DNA of 64,000 nt from Daphnia carinata. Its lineage: Eukaryota > Arthropoda > Branchiopoda > Diplostraca > Daphniidae. Under the pieces are notes generated by a model. That model ran no database searches and had not been told where the DNA came from. It worked only from the letters and a program-made list of their open reading frames with translations. Position 1 is the stretch's first letter, and every line of letters begins with the position of its first letter. Both the position numbers and the translations under genes were made by a program. This document shows positions 1 to 12,289 of this stretch, one piece after another. The stretch spans positions 4,603,803-4,667,802 of the forward strand of contig NC_081332.1 of assembly GCF_022539665.2 (NCBI RefSeq). Reading direction: 5' to 3'.

Positions 1-276
1 AAAAAAGGGAGAAGAAGAAGTAATGCCCGCACGTACAGAAGAGAAATCCCCACACCGCCCCAGACGGTTGACGGAATTCTCAGCGTCTCCCTCCGCTCCT
101 CACTCCGATCTGCGCTCGCCCTCGTCCCTCACACTTTGATGTTGCCACACCGATCTTGTAGCTGCACTTGTTCAAGCATTCAAAAACGACAAGAAAGGGG
201 GGGAAGAGAGTTGCTACTTTCTATCGCGCTAAAATGGCTATTCCCGCATACGCACACGGCACAGACAGTCCGCTCG

Positions 277-277
<1 letters not shown>

Positions 278-307
<30 letters not shown>
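278..307. repeat. Mononucleotide run T30
   Basis: Thirty consecutive T on the plus strand, read directly. Exact length in the real genome may differ, because runs this long are prone to sequencing and assembly error. Confidence -1.
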
Positions 308-312
<5 letters not shown>

Positions 313-472
313 TCTCTCTCTTTTCAAGTGTTGACGTCGCTCGGGCGTGATTAAGTATAATCGCATCAGCCCCAACAGCTCCCCACCAACTATTGCCAAA
401 AGGGCGTCTTCTTCCGCATCGCCTTTGAATGCCACCCGGCGATCTTTTCACGCAAAAACAACACAAAAATGA

Positions 473-497
473 GAAGAAGAAGAAGAAGAAGAAGAAG
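473..497. repeat. GAA trinucleotide microsatellite
   Basis: Eight uninterrupted GAA units, read directly. A purine-only repeat of this type is common in the window (also 4510-4550, with interruptions, and as CTT at 40964-40987). Confidence -1.
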
Positions 498-2407
498 TGT
501 AGCTGTCGTGTTTAACCGAATTTAAACGATACACGAGGAATTGACGAGGCATCTTTTTTTTTTTTTTTTTTCTAAAGATGCATGCAATGTGGAGATCAAT
601 TTTTTTTTTTTTAGCTATCGCCTGATCTTCATCGCTATAGTCTCCAAGATATATTAGCCTACGCACAACACACACACAAAAAAAAAGGCCTTTTTGCTCT
701 GGCGCTGATTGCCTTCTGGCACATGATTATTATTACAGATGGTGATTGCCTTGAATCGAGAAAAAAGAGAACATCAGTGAAGAGGAAGAAAGGAAAAAAA
801 AAAAAAGGGGGGAAAGGCAAAATAATCTAGGAGAACATACAGATTGGCCTTGAGGCTATCTGCCTCATTCTCAAACTGAAATTCAATTACAATCTCTCGT
901 TTTCTTTTTTTTTTATCAAACGTACAAGGTTGCGTTTCTTTCACGTGCAGACCCAACACACGAAAAATTCCCTCTCTCCATCTGCCCATCCATCGCATTC
1001 ATTGTTTTTTTTTTTTTATTTCACGTTATTATCATTTCTGTTTAATTGACTGAAGACTGGGGAAGGAAAAAAAAAAGAAAAAGAAATGAAGTCAATCGGA
1101 TTGGCGGCCGAGAAACTCAAACGAAGTTGAAGGTAACCATAGCAACGGACGCCACGGACCGGTAGCGCATCCCTAAATCTTACAGGTGGCGTTTCTTTTT
1201 GCTAACATAGCGTTTTGTTTTGTTTTGTTTTTTCTTCTCATTCTTTCCTTCCATGCCCCTTTTTTTTTACGTATCGCATTAAATAAAATATAAAAAAAAA
1301 AACACCCAAGTCGACCAGCTGTTTGAACGCAAGTCGCCGCCGCCAATGCCGCCGCCGTCGCGCCATTGGTCGCTGATGGCCGCCCCAGGTGATGATTACC
1401 GCATTAGGTAGCCCTATATAACGCGTCCAGTAGCAGGTTCCCCCCCCCCCTCTCATCTTCCTCTCTTTTTTTTTTTTTTTTTTTGTTCCCCCTAAATATA
1501 TATATAGAAACAAAAAACGTTTGGTCTTCTTTTTTGATGCCCGCGCGTCCATCGTAAAAAATAATTTAAAATGCTCCCGCCGTCAATTTTTGTTTTTGAT
1601 GGCCCTTCTTTTTTTTTTTTTTTTTTTTTTTGTGGCCCCGGTCGAAGGTATTATACAATACAAAAAAGAAGAAGGGATAGATATTTAAAACAGGATAGAT
1701 ACTGACTATGCTCACTCTGTCTATACAGAATAATAAGACCCTAAAAAATGAAAATAAAAAGATGCGAGCTCTATATATTTTTCTCGGTACTATGCAACCA
1801 CCAGTGGCGACGACCGTGGTGGGAAAAGAAATTTCAAACGTTATTTTATTTTCGGAAGAGGGGAGGGTTCTGTAAGAAAGAAGAAAAAAGATGAAAAAAA
1901 AATAATAATTGAAGACGTTAATGAAGTCAGCAACAGGCAACGGCGGCTGCGAAGGAGGGTCCATATAGTAGACGCAGAGGCGATCATTAAATAAATAAAA
2001 AAAAACTTTCTTCTTCAGGAGCTATTGCAACACACGAGGTGGTCCTCACGCACGACACAATAAATTCATGAGGGTGTAGACCCTCTCGAAACAGCGTCGA
2101 ACTAAAGTCTCTTTTGTTTTCTGCGTGCGTTCAAATAAAAAGGGAGAGAGAAAAAAAACAAAACAAGTTCAGTCACAGTAGTTTTTTCTTCCCCCCTCTA
2201 AACAAACTCGATATGTAAAAAGAGGAGAAGAAAAAAAAAAGAAGTGGACAACAGTAGTTGGAAAAAAAAAAAAAAGAAGAAAAAAACTCGACTCGTTCAA
2301 CAGGTTTCAACCAATTCCGACGATGCCGCCATACCTATTTGTTTGCTTGGTTGGTTGGTGGTTATCTCTTTTGAAACTCTTTCGACTACTTTTCGACACA
2401 CGAACAC

Positions 2408-2430
2408 GAGGAGGAGGAGGAGGAGGAGGA
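2408..2430. repeat. GAG trinucleotide microsatellite
   Basis: Seven GAG units plus two bases, read directly. It yields a poly-Gly/Arg stretch in overlapping open frames, which is a repeat artefact and not protein evidence. Confidence -1.
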
Positions 2431-2548
2431 CGAAGAAAAATACCAACAAAAAAAATTATTATATTTTCATACAAAAAAGAAAAAAAAAAAAAAAAGGTCA
2501 CTTCCTTATTTCACCAGTAGTCGTTCTACTGTGGGTTGTATACATGAC

Positions 2549-2551
<3 letters not shown>

Positions 2552-2581
<30 letters not shown>
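2552..2581. repeat. Mononucleotide run A30
   Basis: Thirty consecutive A on the plus strand. Neither end shows a recognisable retroposed sequence, target-site duplication or polyadenylation signal, so I do not treat it as the tail of a processed pseudogene. Confidence -1.
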
Positions 2582-2583
<2 letters not shown>

Positions 2584-3678
2584 AGAAACGGTTTTAAGTC
2601 AAGCATTCGAGTTGATGCTCAATAGCAATTAGCCAGTCAAGTCACGCCTGATCATTTCGGTTGGCCCTTTTTTTTTTTATGTAATATTTAAAAAGAAAAA
2701 GAAAAAGAAAAAAAAAAAGTTAAGTATCTGGTCGTCTTTTGTCTTGTGATCGACACACACACGCACACACACAGCGGCGGTCGTTTCCTTTTTTCTTTTT
2801 GCTCCTATCGTTCAAATAACCCGCCTCGTATTAAGATAATATTTACAGGTATTAGTAGATACTAGGAAAACATACTTCTGAAAACCGGGGGCGAAAAAAA
2901 AAAAAAATTTAATTTAATAAGTGTTGCAACTGTGGAATTTCTTCTACTTGACTCAACCAGTTTTTTTGTTTGTTGTTTTTTTTTTCTCAATCGTTTGTTA
3001 TGTTTGAAGAAATGTGTTCGACTCTATTGCATTTCATTAAAAGCGTAGCACTTTCGATTCATATCAAATCATCAAACGGGATTTGAAATTTAACCAAAAA
3101 AAAATGTGCATTACAGTTAAAAAAAAAAAAAAGAAAAAAAGAAAAAAAAAAAGGCCATCGTATGTGATAATATGTAAGATACGCTTGGTTAATAACAACA
3201 AAAGCTTTTTCCTCCTGTATTGTTTAAATGTTAGGAGGGGGAAAAATAGAAGAGAAGAGGTAAGAAAACGCGACCGCTATGCGCAAACGAGCCACATACA
3301 TTGCGCAATTGAAAAGAAGTTGACATCAGAGACCCGATATTGCAAACCTACGCGCTCCACATATTATGCAAATGCCGTTGCGTCTATGGTGATGCGCTGG
3401 CGCTCATTTCGCAGTTGTCCCCCCCCCCCCCTCCTGTACTTTTCACACTCGGGCGCTTCGGGTTTTTTTTTTTTTTTTTTTTTTACCGCACGATGAACGA
3501 CACCCCACACAACTCGCATGACAATCACGCAACCCCCCCCCAGACCTTCCCCTTCTACTGTTTTCAACCCCCCCCTTTTTTTTTTATTTAAAAAAACCCA
3601 ATGGATGCGTATTGTATATACAAAAAAAAAAAGAAGTCTGAACTATTATTATGCAGAATAGAAGAAAATGATGGCAGT

Positions 3679-3696
3679 CCCCCCCCCCCCCCCCCC
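3679..3696. repeat. Mononucleotide run C18
   Basis: Eighteen consecutive C on the plus strand, which would be G18 in the transcript if the gene is read from the minus strand. It is the third-longest C run of the window, after C25 at 60446-60470 and C19 at 5937-5955. Confidence -1.
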
Positions 3697-3979
3697 ACTT
3701 TCCCCTCTCTCTCCCTCACTGGGGGTTACCATGAGATCGGTTCTCTTCCCTTTATTTTTCTCGTCCCATTGTTTTCAGTTCTATAGTTACCAGTAACACA
3801 CAGAGCGGCGTCGGCACAAACTCTTTCCTTCGCAAAGCATATCGAGTTAATGAAGCCCTTTCAAAACCGATTCTTTTCTCTTTTACCTTTTTTTTTTTTT
3901 TTTTTAATTTCAAAAAGAAAAAAAAATTAGAATCAAAGAGAACACACGGCAGCAGCTACCTTACATAACCCCCCCTCTG

Positions 3980-3998
3980 GTGTGTGTGTGTGTGTGTG
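3980..3998. repeat. GT dinucleotide microsatellite
   Basis: About nine GT units on the plus strand. Similar GT/CA tracts are scattered through the window (8838-8857, 9826-9854, 49562-49584, 56513-56534, 56696-56720, 60715-60730). Confidence -1.
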
Positions 3999-5050
3999 GC
4001 TATATGATCTGATGCCCCCTTTTGCCTATAGGTGTGTGTACCTTCGTATACAAGTCTATGCAAATCAACGGGCGGTCCAACACTTTTTGCTCCGCACTAA
4101 CACGGTTTAATTTTCCCTTCTCCTATCTCTAAACAAGAAAAAAAAAGCGAAGGGCTTTTGAAGTGACCGTAAAGTTGAAACAGCCTATATAATAGTCCAG
4201 GTGAACGAAAGAAAAAAAAAAAAAAAAAGAAAAAGAAAAAATCTAATCTATATAATATACAACGTCCGGGAGAAAGTAGATTACATTAACGTCTATCAGT
4301 CGCAAGCAATCGATTGAACTATTAGCCTGAGGCGATCAGATGACTGTTAAGAGAGAGTGCCGAATGTTGCAGCGACCAGCTCTTACATAATAACAATAAT
4401 AAACATTTTAAAAGAAAGAAGGGGGGAAAAAAAACGGGACTACTATATCAGCTGCTTTAGAGCTCTCCAAAAAAGCTAATTAGCCAGATGGCCGTTAAAA
4501 ACTGGTTAGGAAGAAGAAAAAGGAGAAGAAGAAGAAGAAGAAGAGAAGAAAAAAAAAAAAATAAATAAAATAAAGTCTTCGGCTGGTGGTTGATGGAGGA
4601 TTTAGAAAACAACATTTCAAACATGATGAACATCTTTTCTTTCAAAGAAGGAAAGAATATTGTGCTCCGCAGAGTTAAAGAAAAAAATGGACGGAGCATC
4701 GTCAGCAAAAAATGTACCCATCCAAAACGTGGGGCGAAAGAAGCGGTCGCACATAAAATAAGACACAAAAGAGCGAGAGAAAGAAATATATGCACACTGT
4801 ACAATAACAGCAGGAACGCCGTTAAAAAAAAAAAAAAAATGTATAATAATAATAATAATAGACGTGTTTGTGTGGAACAAACCAACCAGTCTAAAGGGAG
4901 AAAAAAAAAATAAATATTTACGCAGCGACAAAAATAAATTTAAAAAATACCGAGAAAAAAGAACAAAATCAATTCATAGAAATGTCTCTCCGATACATAT
5001 TGAGCCTGCCGTATTTCAATACGAAAAAATAGAACGCTTTCGATACATAA

Positions 5051-5121
5051 AAGTTGGCAGCCTAACCCAGACTCGAACCTCAGGTCGTACATTACAAACG
5101 GCGACACCACCAGAGTGGCCT
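5051..5121 (-). repeat. tRNA-like fragment, possible SINE remnant (weak)
   Basis: On the minus strand the sequence contains GGTTCGAGTCT at 5069-5079, close to the Pol III B-box consensus GGTTCGANTCC, followed within 20 nt by a TTTT stretch that could stop Pol III. About 25-40 nt upstream is a GGTGG-containing stretch that only loosely resembles an A-box. The ends do not pair as an acceptor stem, so it is not a functional tRNA. It could be a decayed tRNA-derived SINE, a tRNA pseudogene or chance similarity. Confidence -1.
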
Positions 5122-5936
5122 ATCCTATATTTTCCTCGTGTTTGGCTGCAACTCAGGTATACACACACGTACGCCCAAGTAAGATCTTTTCTTCTACTGT
5201 TGTCTCTTTTTTTTTTTTTTTTTTTTTTTCTTCTTCTTCTTTCAGCTATAAATATCCCAACTTCGTTTGCCCATCTTTTTTTTTCTTCCTATTTTATCCT
5301 GACAAGTCTCGCAAGAAAACTCGCCGAGAGGGGCGTGTTATCTGTCCCATAAGTCCGCCCCAAATGGCCGCTACCGAACACGCCTCCCCTGCCGCTTTTT
5401 TTTTTTTTTCTCTCTCTCAAAATCTTCGCCACTGTTATCGCTCTTTTAACCTTTTAACTAAATATTTTGTTCCAACAGCTACCGGCAGAGATATTCAATT
5501 GCAATCGTACAGGCAGATGCATCTTTAAACGCTCACGTCCATTTTTTTATTTTTCTCAGAGAAGAGCAAAAACGCAAATCAAGGAAATGTCATCGTTATC
5601 AAGTACTCGAAAAATATTTTGATAAAAAATACTAATTCAAACAGGAGAAAATTTTAAGAAAAAAGAAAAGAAAACGAGAGCCGGGACACGGTCCTTTTGA
5701 AATTTGCAACCTGTTTTCGGGGAGGGGGGGTTTTGTTTTTTTCCGGTCAGCTGGAATAATGCAGAGAGAAAAGGGTGGGAAGGTTGATTATAACGGAAAG
5801 AATAAGATTGGTGTGTGATTTCTTCTTTATTGTTTATATTACGAATGACGAGATTGTGTTCAAAGCGATTGTGCAGCCGGATCCATTTCCAACCGATTTT
5901 TTTCCGTTCGTCACGGGTGTTGACTTTCCCGTTTCA

Positions 5937-5963
5937 CCCCCCCCCCCCCCCCCCCAAAAAAAT

Positions 5964-6004
<41 letters not shown>
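5937..6004. repeat. Compound homopolymer block C19-A7-T8-A34
   Basis: Four adjoining mononucleotide runs with no other base between them: C at 5937-5955, A at 5956-5962, T at 5963-5970 and A at 5971-6004. The A34 is the longest A run of the window. A C11 run follows at 6031-6041. No gene or transposon feature explains the block. Confidence -1.
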
Positions 6005-6005
<1 letters not shown>

Positions 6006-6584
6006 GAAAGAAAGCAATGACTCTCCTCTACCCCCCCCCCCTCACCGTCTTCCACTACGCATCCATTTTTCCCTATATATATATATTAAAAAAAAAAAAA
6101 AAGGAATAATAATATTCTACTTATACATCAAAATCAACCTTGCATAACTAACGTAAGCCGATATGGTCGAAACCTCACGGCTGATGTTCGGAAAGTATGA
6201 ACCGTGAGCTTGCAACATAGCAGCTATATACAGGAGGGGGGGGTAATATACAATTACCGATCGTGTTTTGTTTACATTTTTTGTTTTTCTTCCTACGTAC
6301 AAAAAGAAAAAGAAGAAGAGGGGGGTATCGCATGATGCCCTTCCGAGTATGACCGACGTACTTACCACTACGGTAGTAAAGCGCTACTGAAGGCCGACCT
6401 GCTGTTCCTGTGAAACTTTTTCAAATATATGCGTACATACATTTATACGATTTTCTTTCTTTCCGTGTGCGCCTACTTCGACACCCCCCGCTATTCTATT
6501 TGTTTATTCCCATTTCTCTTTTTGAGCTTTTCATTTCTCGGTGGTATGCCATCAGGTGGCGGTCGTCGAAGCATCAAAGTGTAG

Positions 6585-6627
<43 letters not shown>

Positions 6628-8349
6628 GGGGGGGGGGGAGACGGAAAAAAAAAAGAAATACAGAAGAAAAAAATTTGTTTGTTTTGATCGGTAGTGGATT
6701 GCATGACTCGGTTGAATGTGCGCGGCTCAAGTCAAGGCCCCTTTCCGTTTCCATCCGTTCTAACCCTCAAAAATGTTTATACACTCATCCGACCAGGCAT
6801 AAGCTCTTCCATCATCAACGTAGAGCCTACCTTTATTGTGTGCGCTCTCGCGCCTCTCACCTGCAAACAATAAACAGAAAATTCCCCCCCACTCCCCCAC
6901 CCCGCACAAGAGATGTTGAACTACAGGACGAAAACAAAAGCGTTCGTTCTCTTACGTTTCACCGGAAATTACGCAACTAAATCTCAGACGATCTTACAGT
7001 CGACAGCCGACCAAAAAAAAAAACATTAAATTTCGTTCTTCGACCAAGCGTCTCGTTTCTCTTAGAAGAAATAAAAATTCATTTGAATGATAAACATTCA
7101 TCACGAAAAAAAAAAAAAAAAAAAAAAAACGTTTAACAAAATGGGGGATACATAGCAAAGATACGTGTAGCGTCCCTTTTTTTTTTAGCCCATCTGCCGA
7201 ATGAAAAATCTCGGTAGCAACGTTCAACGTCGTTTATCACACGATGGACGCAAGCGAGTTTTTAGAAATTTCAACGCATGAACAAGTTGACTCGTTTCCA
7301 AGGACCTCTTAAGAAAAAAAAAAAATAATAAAACTGCTTTTTTTTTTTCTTCTTCTCCTGTGTTTTGTACTTGACTTTTCACCGACCTCTTCGGATTGAA
7401 CGCGTGTCCGGCCTTTTCTCCAGCTCCCCCCCCCCCCCTCCCCCTTAAAATAAATCTCGTATACATATTTTCTCTATACGTAAGTACAAGCAGCGTCATA
7501 CACAAACGAAGTAATGCCCGTTTTTTTTTTTTCTTTCTCGGTGAATGTGTGGAAGAATTATCGTTTTTCTCTCTCTCGCTTTTCGGGACACGAATTTCTT
7601 GTACGTTCCACTTGAAAAGACAGGAAGTTCTTTAGCCGATACATACGTGATTCATTTCACCTGCTGTTCGGCTCATTGCGACGCGGACCAAGCGCCTTTC
7701 CTCTCGCTCTATACAATATGGATATAATGCATTTACGTTTTTCGTTCGTTTTCTTTCGCCCCCCCACCCCCTTTTTTTTTTTTTTTTTTCTTTCAAAAAC
7801 TCCTCCCCATCTTTCTGTCTCTTTTCTTGGCTTCTTTTCAAACCATCATTCAGATTTAGAGGGTAATAAAAATTAATGGACACTGGAGGCTCTCTCTATA
7901 AATACCGACCAAAAATTTTTCGTTTTTTCCCGTCGTATTTATCAGATTTTTTTCTTTTCTTCATTTGTCCCATTTTTTTTTTTTTTTTTTCGTTACCAAA
8001 AGAAATAATATGAAAAAGGCCGCCAAAGATTCAACTACATCAACGCTCGGGGAAAACTTCAAAAACGCCAGGAAAAAAAAAAAATGGTTAATGAAAAGAA
8101 GAAGAAAAATTGTAATAAATTGCGTGGAGCCCCCCCGCTTTCATTCGCTCACGTTCTTCATCGAATACAACTGAACTATTGACGAGCGTCCGCCCTTCGG
8201 ACAAAAACCGACGCCGGCCATTGGAAAAAAAAAAATGCGTTAAAACAAAAGCGATACCGGGTGCGGCACCAGCGCGTCTTATCAAGTTCAATTATTTCGT
8301 TTCACAATCCAAAAACCTACTGTCTTTAAAAGACCATTCTGGGGCTTTG
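6005..8349 (-). other. Downstream intron, part 2: no gene seen
   Basis: Ordinary-looking intron with many A/T runs of 10-25, a C13 run at 7426-7438 and the GA/G repeat at 6592-6638. No exon-like block with both splice sites and a plausible frame was found on either strand. Confidence -1.
6592..6638. repeat. GA microsatellite followed by G13
   Basis: An uninterrupted (AG)n tract at 6592-6624, a single T, then G13 at 6626-6638. The opposite strand reads as C13 and a CT tract. GAGA-type tracts can bind GAGA-factor-like proteins in arthropods, but this one has no neighbouring motif cluster that I can see. Confidence -1.
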
Positions 8350-8505
8350 AAAAAAAAAAAAAAAATGCACGTATGAGCAAGTAAAAAAAAAAAAAAAAAA
8401 AAAAGCGGCAACGCAATAACCAAAAAAAAAAAAAAAAACGAAGTGGCCTTTTTTTTTTTTTTTTATCTATGAGCTCTACTGTAAGGCTGTAAATCACATT
8501 TCTTT

Positions 8506-8536
<31 letters not shown>
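8350..8536. repeat. Cluster of five long A and T runs
   Basis: In under 190 bp the plus strand carries A16 at 8350-8365, A22 at 8383-8404, A17 at 8422-8438, T16 at 8449-8464 and T28 at 8509-8536. Three A runs followed by two T runs give self-complementary arms, so the single strand or the transcript could fold back. The weak tRNA-like fragment C lies about 75 bp to the right. Confidence -1.
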
Positions 8537-8539
<3 letters not shown>

Positions 8540-8589
8540 TATTTCTTTTTCCTTCCTCCTACCTTTTTTTTTCTTCTTCTTCTTTAACA

Positions 8590-8669
8590 CGCTGTAAAGT
8601 GCGAGTGTTGGCCGTAAATCAAACACCCCGGTAAGCGACTGAGACACAGCGTTGCCACGCTAGCCACCG
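8590..8669 (-). repeat. tRNA-like fragment C, possible SINE head (weak)
   Basis: On the minus strand TGGCTAGCGTGG at 8655-8666 matches the Pol III A-box pattern TRGCNNAGYNGG at most positions. About 35-40 nt further on, GGTGTTTGATTTAC resembles a B-box with an insertion. A poly-A-like tract lies just upstream and an A/G-rich tract downstream. It does not fold as a full tRNA. A tRNA-derived SINE fragment is the best guess; chance similarity is possible. Confidence -1.
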
Positions 8670-9823
8670 TTTTTTTTTTTTTTTCTTTTACCAGAAAGGC
8701 CATATGGAAAAAGAGTTTTGAAAAAAGAAAAGTAGCGGTGGCGGCATAGGGTATTGTTACACACGTCTTGTGTTTATGATGATGATTGGAACAACCTTAG
8801 CCAATCACCTTATTACGAGCAAAACCAGCCTTTTTTTGTGTGTGTGTGTGTGTGTGTCTGTCCGCCGCCAAATTCCATCCGTTTTTTCCCCTTCTTTAGA
8901 TTGATCCCGAAAATGGTTTCAAATTATTATTTTCTTTTTTTTTCTTAAGAAACAAGGTAATAATGTGAGTGAATCAAGGTATGATCAAAGAATGATTAAA
9001 CATGGAAAATGAGCGCTTGGTTCATCGATTTTGTTTCGTTTTTTTTTTTTCTTTCAAACTAAAAAAGGGTGGGAACGACGCAAAAGGTGAGCGCACGTAA
9101 TTAAACTGATAACACTAACGCCAAACTAAAGATTACGCGACTCTCCATCTTGAACAAACGAAAAAAAAAAAAAAAATAATAAGGAGGCGCCCATTAAGTG
9201 GAGAGATGCGAAGACGAACGGATAAGTCAAGTAGAAAAGGGGGGAAAAAAAGAGGGAGATAAATACAAGTGTATACGATATACAAACGAGACACAAACAC
9301 GGCCTTGTGCGTGTTAATAGTCGTTTGGAGTGACAAGCAAGAGGATCGAAATAGAAGCAAATTTTGAAGGGCACCAGTATTGTTTGAAATGCAACATGAA
9401 AACACCGAAGCTACATTTGACTATTAGTGAATAGACTAACGTCAATTTCCACTCCATCGACAAGACGTTTCAAGAGTCCAAAAGAGGAAAACAACAAAAT
9501 TCGTTTAGAGCATCAAAATGTGTTTTGTTTTTCTTCCTATTAAATAAAAGGGGAAATCCGGTTGCCAGAGCAGAGCCGTTTTGTGTTAAAAAAAAGTAGA
9601 AACAGATCGAACAACATTTGGCAAGGTTATCGGAGGCAACTTCGTGCAAGATATTTGCGGGTTGCGGAACACGAAAAATGTGTGAGTTAAAACCTGCGCC
9701 ATAATTCTCCCCTCGGTCTCACTCGTCTCCTCAGTGTTTTGTCGTATAATTTTCAACTACAGCAGTTAACGATGGCCAGAAGCGCCGGCCGTACACATCA
9801 AACAAACGTCGGTGTGTGTTCAG

Positions 9824-9825
<2 letters not shown>

Positions 9826-9854
<29 letters not shown>
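9826..9854. repeat. CA dinucleotide microsatellite, 14 units
   Basis: Fourteen uninterrupted CA units on the plus strand, the longest CA tract of the window. Confidence -1.
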
Positions 9855-9858
<4 letters not shown>

Positions 9859-11369
9859 TGGCTTGCCGTATATGTTAATAGCCAAAACCAGTACCGGTTA
9901 AATGAGGGGAAAGAGCCATAAATCATCAATGGGTTTCGACGATACTTAAAAGTTCCGCCATTTTCTTATCTTTTTCTTTTCTCTCTTTTTAAAATTTCAA
10001 AAGAATTTCCCTCCCTCAAGAAAAAAAACTTTGATTTCTTTCAATCGGAAGAAGAAGCCAAGGTTTTTCTATTTCACCACATATTACCCACACACCCTGC
10101 CTTCGATATCATGCTCGCATTGTACCTCCCTTTATCGCAGTTGTACGCACACAACGAAAAAAGTAAAAAACTTTTCCGAGCTCGGCAAAATCAATTATCA
10201 ACCCAAAGATCGCCAGCTTCTCCTTCTCATTAGAACGAAACTCCCAGTCTTGTTTCTTCTTCTACTCAAGAATGTAATTGGCTATATCTATACCAACTCT
10301 ACCCTTCCGGAGTTTCCAAAAAAAAAAAAAAAAAAAAAAAAACGAAACTTTTTCTTTCTTTTCCCCGGCCAGAAGGCCGAAAGGTACATCAGAAAATGTG
10401 TTCCAACTTTATTTCGTCTTCCATCTAGCACGTCCCCCTCCCCCTTTTTTTTTCTCTAAAACTAAAACCGAACAATTGAACAGTCTATCGATCGATCGTT
10501 TCATAAATTAAAGTTTGTTTTTTTTTGTTTTTTTTTTCAAAACTACACTGCATCTGCCCTCTTTGTCTTTTTTTTATATATCATAAACTTTTCGATGATG
10601 AAAAAAAAAGTTAATTGTACACTAGCGACATATTGGTATGTCGCCAATCAAGCGCACGTCTCTCGCATGTAACGAGAAATTGAAAAGAAAAGAAAAAGAA
10701 CGTACATCCAAAACTACGACGTTGACTGTTCAAAACTTCAGTTTCTTTTGCTCCCCCCTCTTCAAAAATCAGTTTATAATGGCTGCCATTGATTTTTGTT
10801 GTCGTCTTTGTTTTGTTTTGTTTTTTTTCTCAGGTGCGCGTTTAAAAAAAAACAGGGGAGGAGGGGGGGAGAGCTCTCTTTTTCTTTTGGGGCGGATGGG
10901 TGGATAATTGGTGCAACTGGCTCTGTCACGAACGACACGTCAACGGAACATTACACATTGGCCATCATCACTGAGTGGATGGCGTCGAATCTATGGGAAA
11001 AAAGGAAAAAAAACACAGACCCACACGACGAAGAACAGAGTCGTTGATGATGATATGATGACAGTGTTTCGCCGTATTGTCGATGGCGACAGTCAGACGG
11101 AAGTGGAAAGGGAAAAAAAAAAATAACGAAGAAAAAAAAATTCCATCACTGGAAATCTCTGACCCTCATCTTCATTTTTACCTTTTTTTTTTTGTGTGTG
11201 TGTGTGTATGTGTGTGTGTTGCTTTTATTAAATAAATATACCCACTACCTTCTTGGTATAGCCCTTCTCCTTCTCCCTTTTCCATCTTCAATTGGCATCG
11301 CCGAAATGGCCAGAGCGACGGATAATTACGGTTATAACATTCGTTCCTCCGGTAGTATATATACAACTT

Positions 11370-11418
11370 GGCGGCGGCGGCGGCGGCGGCGATGGCGGCA
11401 GGGTCCCCCCCCCCCCCC
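11370..11418. repeat. GCG microsatellite next to a C14 run
   Basis: Seven GCG/CGG units at 11370-11390, a GATGGCGGCAGGGT interruption, then C14 at 11405-11418. A second GGC tract is at 12481-12502. These are the two clearest GC-only triplet repeats. On either strand they translate as Gly, Ala or Arg runs, which is why spurious open frames of more than 100 codons appear here. Confidence -1.
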
Positions 11419-12289
11419 TGTGGGCGTGGACGGAAGGCGGCGGCACCAAGAATCTCATCAAGAGATCGAGGCATTATTTTTCTCAGTTGATTCTTTTTCT
11501 TCATTCACGAGTCTACATGCCCTGCCTTCGTTCTTTTTTTTTTTTTTCATTCAAAATTACCTCATTCACGATACTTTTGACGGCATTGTTGTTGTTTTTT
11601 TCAACCTGTTGCGATCCCAAAGAGAAACAAAGCCCACAAAAACTGGCAACAGCGGAGTCGACTCGATAAGGTCATATCTCATTTTAGAAACATTTCCCTA
11701 TTTTTTTATTATTGGATGAAAGGAAAAAAAAAAAAAAAAAGCAAAAAGGTAATAAGACAACAGCAACAAAAAAAAAAAATAGGAGACTGAAATGTCTGGT
11801 CGGTCAGTCAGTCCGACAGCAACGAAATTATCAAGTCAATATAAAAAAAAAAAACCCTGCTGATTACAAAAGTTTTATTGCAAGGGGTGATCGGCTTTAA
11901 AACTCGACCTCTATTATCGGGTCGAGCCGCTGTTGCTTGTCTTATTATTATATCTGTATTGGCGTCACATCGAGCTGTTCTCCCCCCCCCCCCTCCTGCT
12001 CACGTCTTTCAACATTCATTCCCGCACACAAAGCGTCCTCGTCTCGACTTCCCTTTCCCGTTTTTATGGTTTTATTGACCCCGTCATTTGCGTCGCTGAT
12101 CACACACACACGCATAGAGACAGACAGACCTTATGGTGCCATTATGGCGCACTTAAAAATGTAAAATAAAAGTTCGATCATTCAAACGGAACGTGGAAAA
12201 AAAAAAGCACACAAAGAAAAATCATTTGAAATGTAAAGAATGAAATAAAATATAAAAAATACGGGTCGCTCTCTCAAGAAGCCACATCT

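Larger units (their letters stand above)
1..5936 (-). other. Downstream intron, part 1: homopolymer-rich, no exon seen
   Basis: No exon, RNA gene or transposon is supported here apart from a weak tRNA-like piece at 5051-5121. The stretch is full of mononucleotide runs: T30 at 278-307, A30 at 2552-2581, C18 at 3679-3696, and many runs of 10-20. Short repeats include GAA at 473-497, GAG at 2408-2430, GT at 3980-3998 and an imperfect GAA tract at 4510-4550. Every long open frame contains poly-Lys, poly-Phe, poly-Pro or poly-Gly from these runs, with no conserved motif. Assignment to the intron is inferred from the position and direction of the exon at 22.7 kb; an intergenic boundary further left cannot be excluded. 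Confidence -1.

Noticed and set aside
221-466. Open frames rich in poly-Lys or poly-Phe, here and across the window
   Set aside because: They are translations of A or T runs with no conserved motif, and both strands give equally long frames.
2552-2581. A30 run as the tail of a processed pseudogene or LINE
   Set aside because: No coding remnant, polyadenylation signal or target-site duplication next to it, and similar runs occur everywhere.
11178-11504. Open frame with poly-Ala and poly-Gly
   Set aside because: Generated by the GCG and C repeats. Three frames on both strands are open at once and no splice sites fit.
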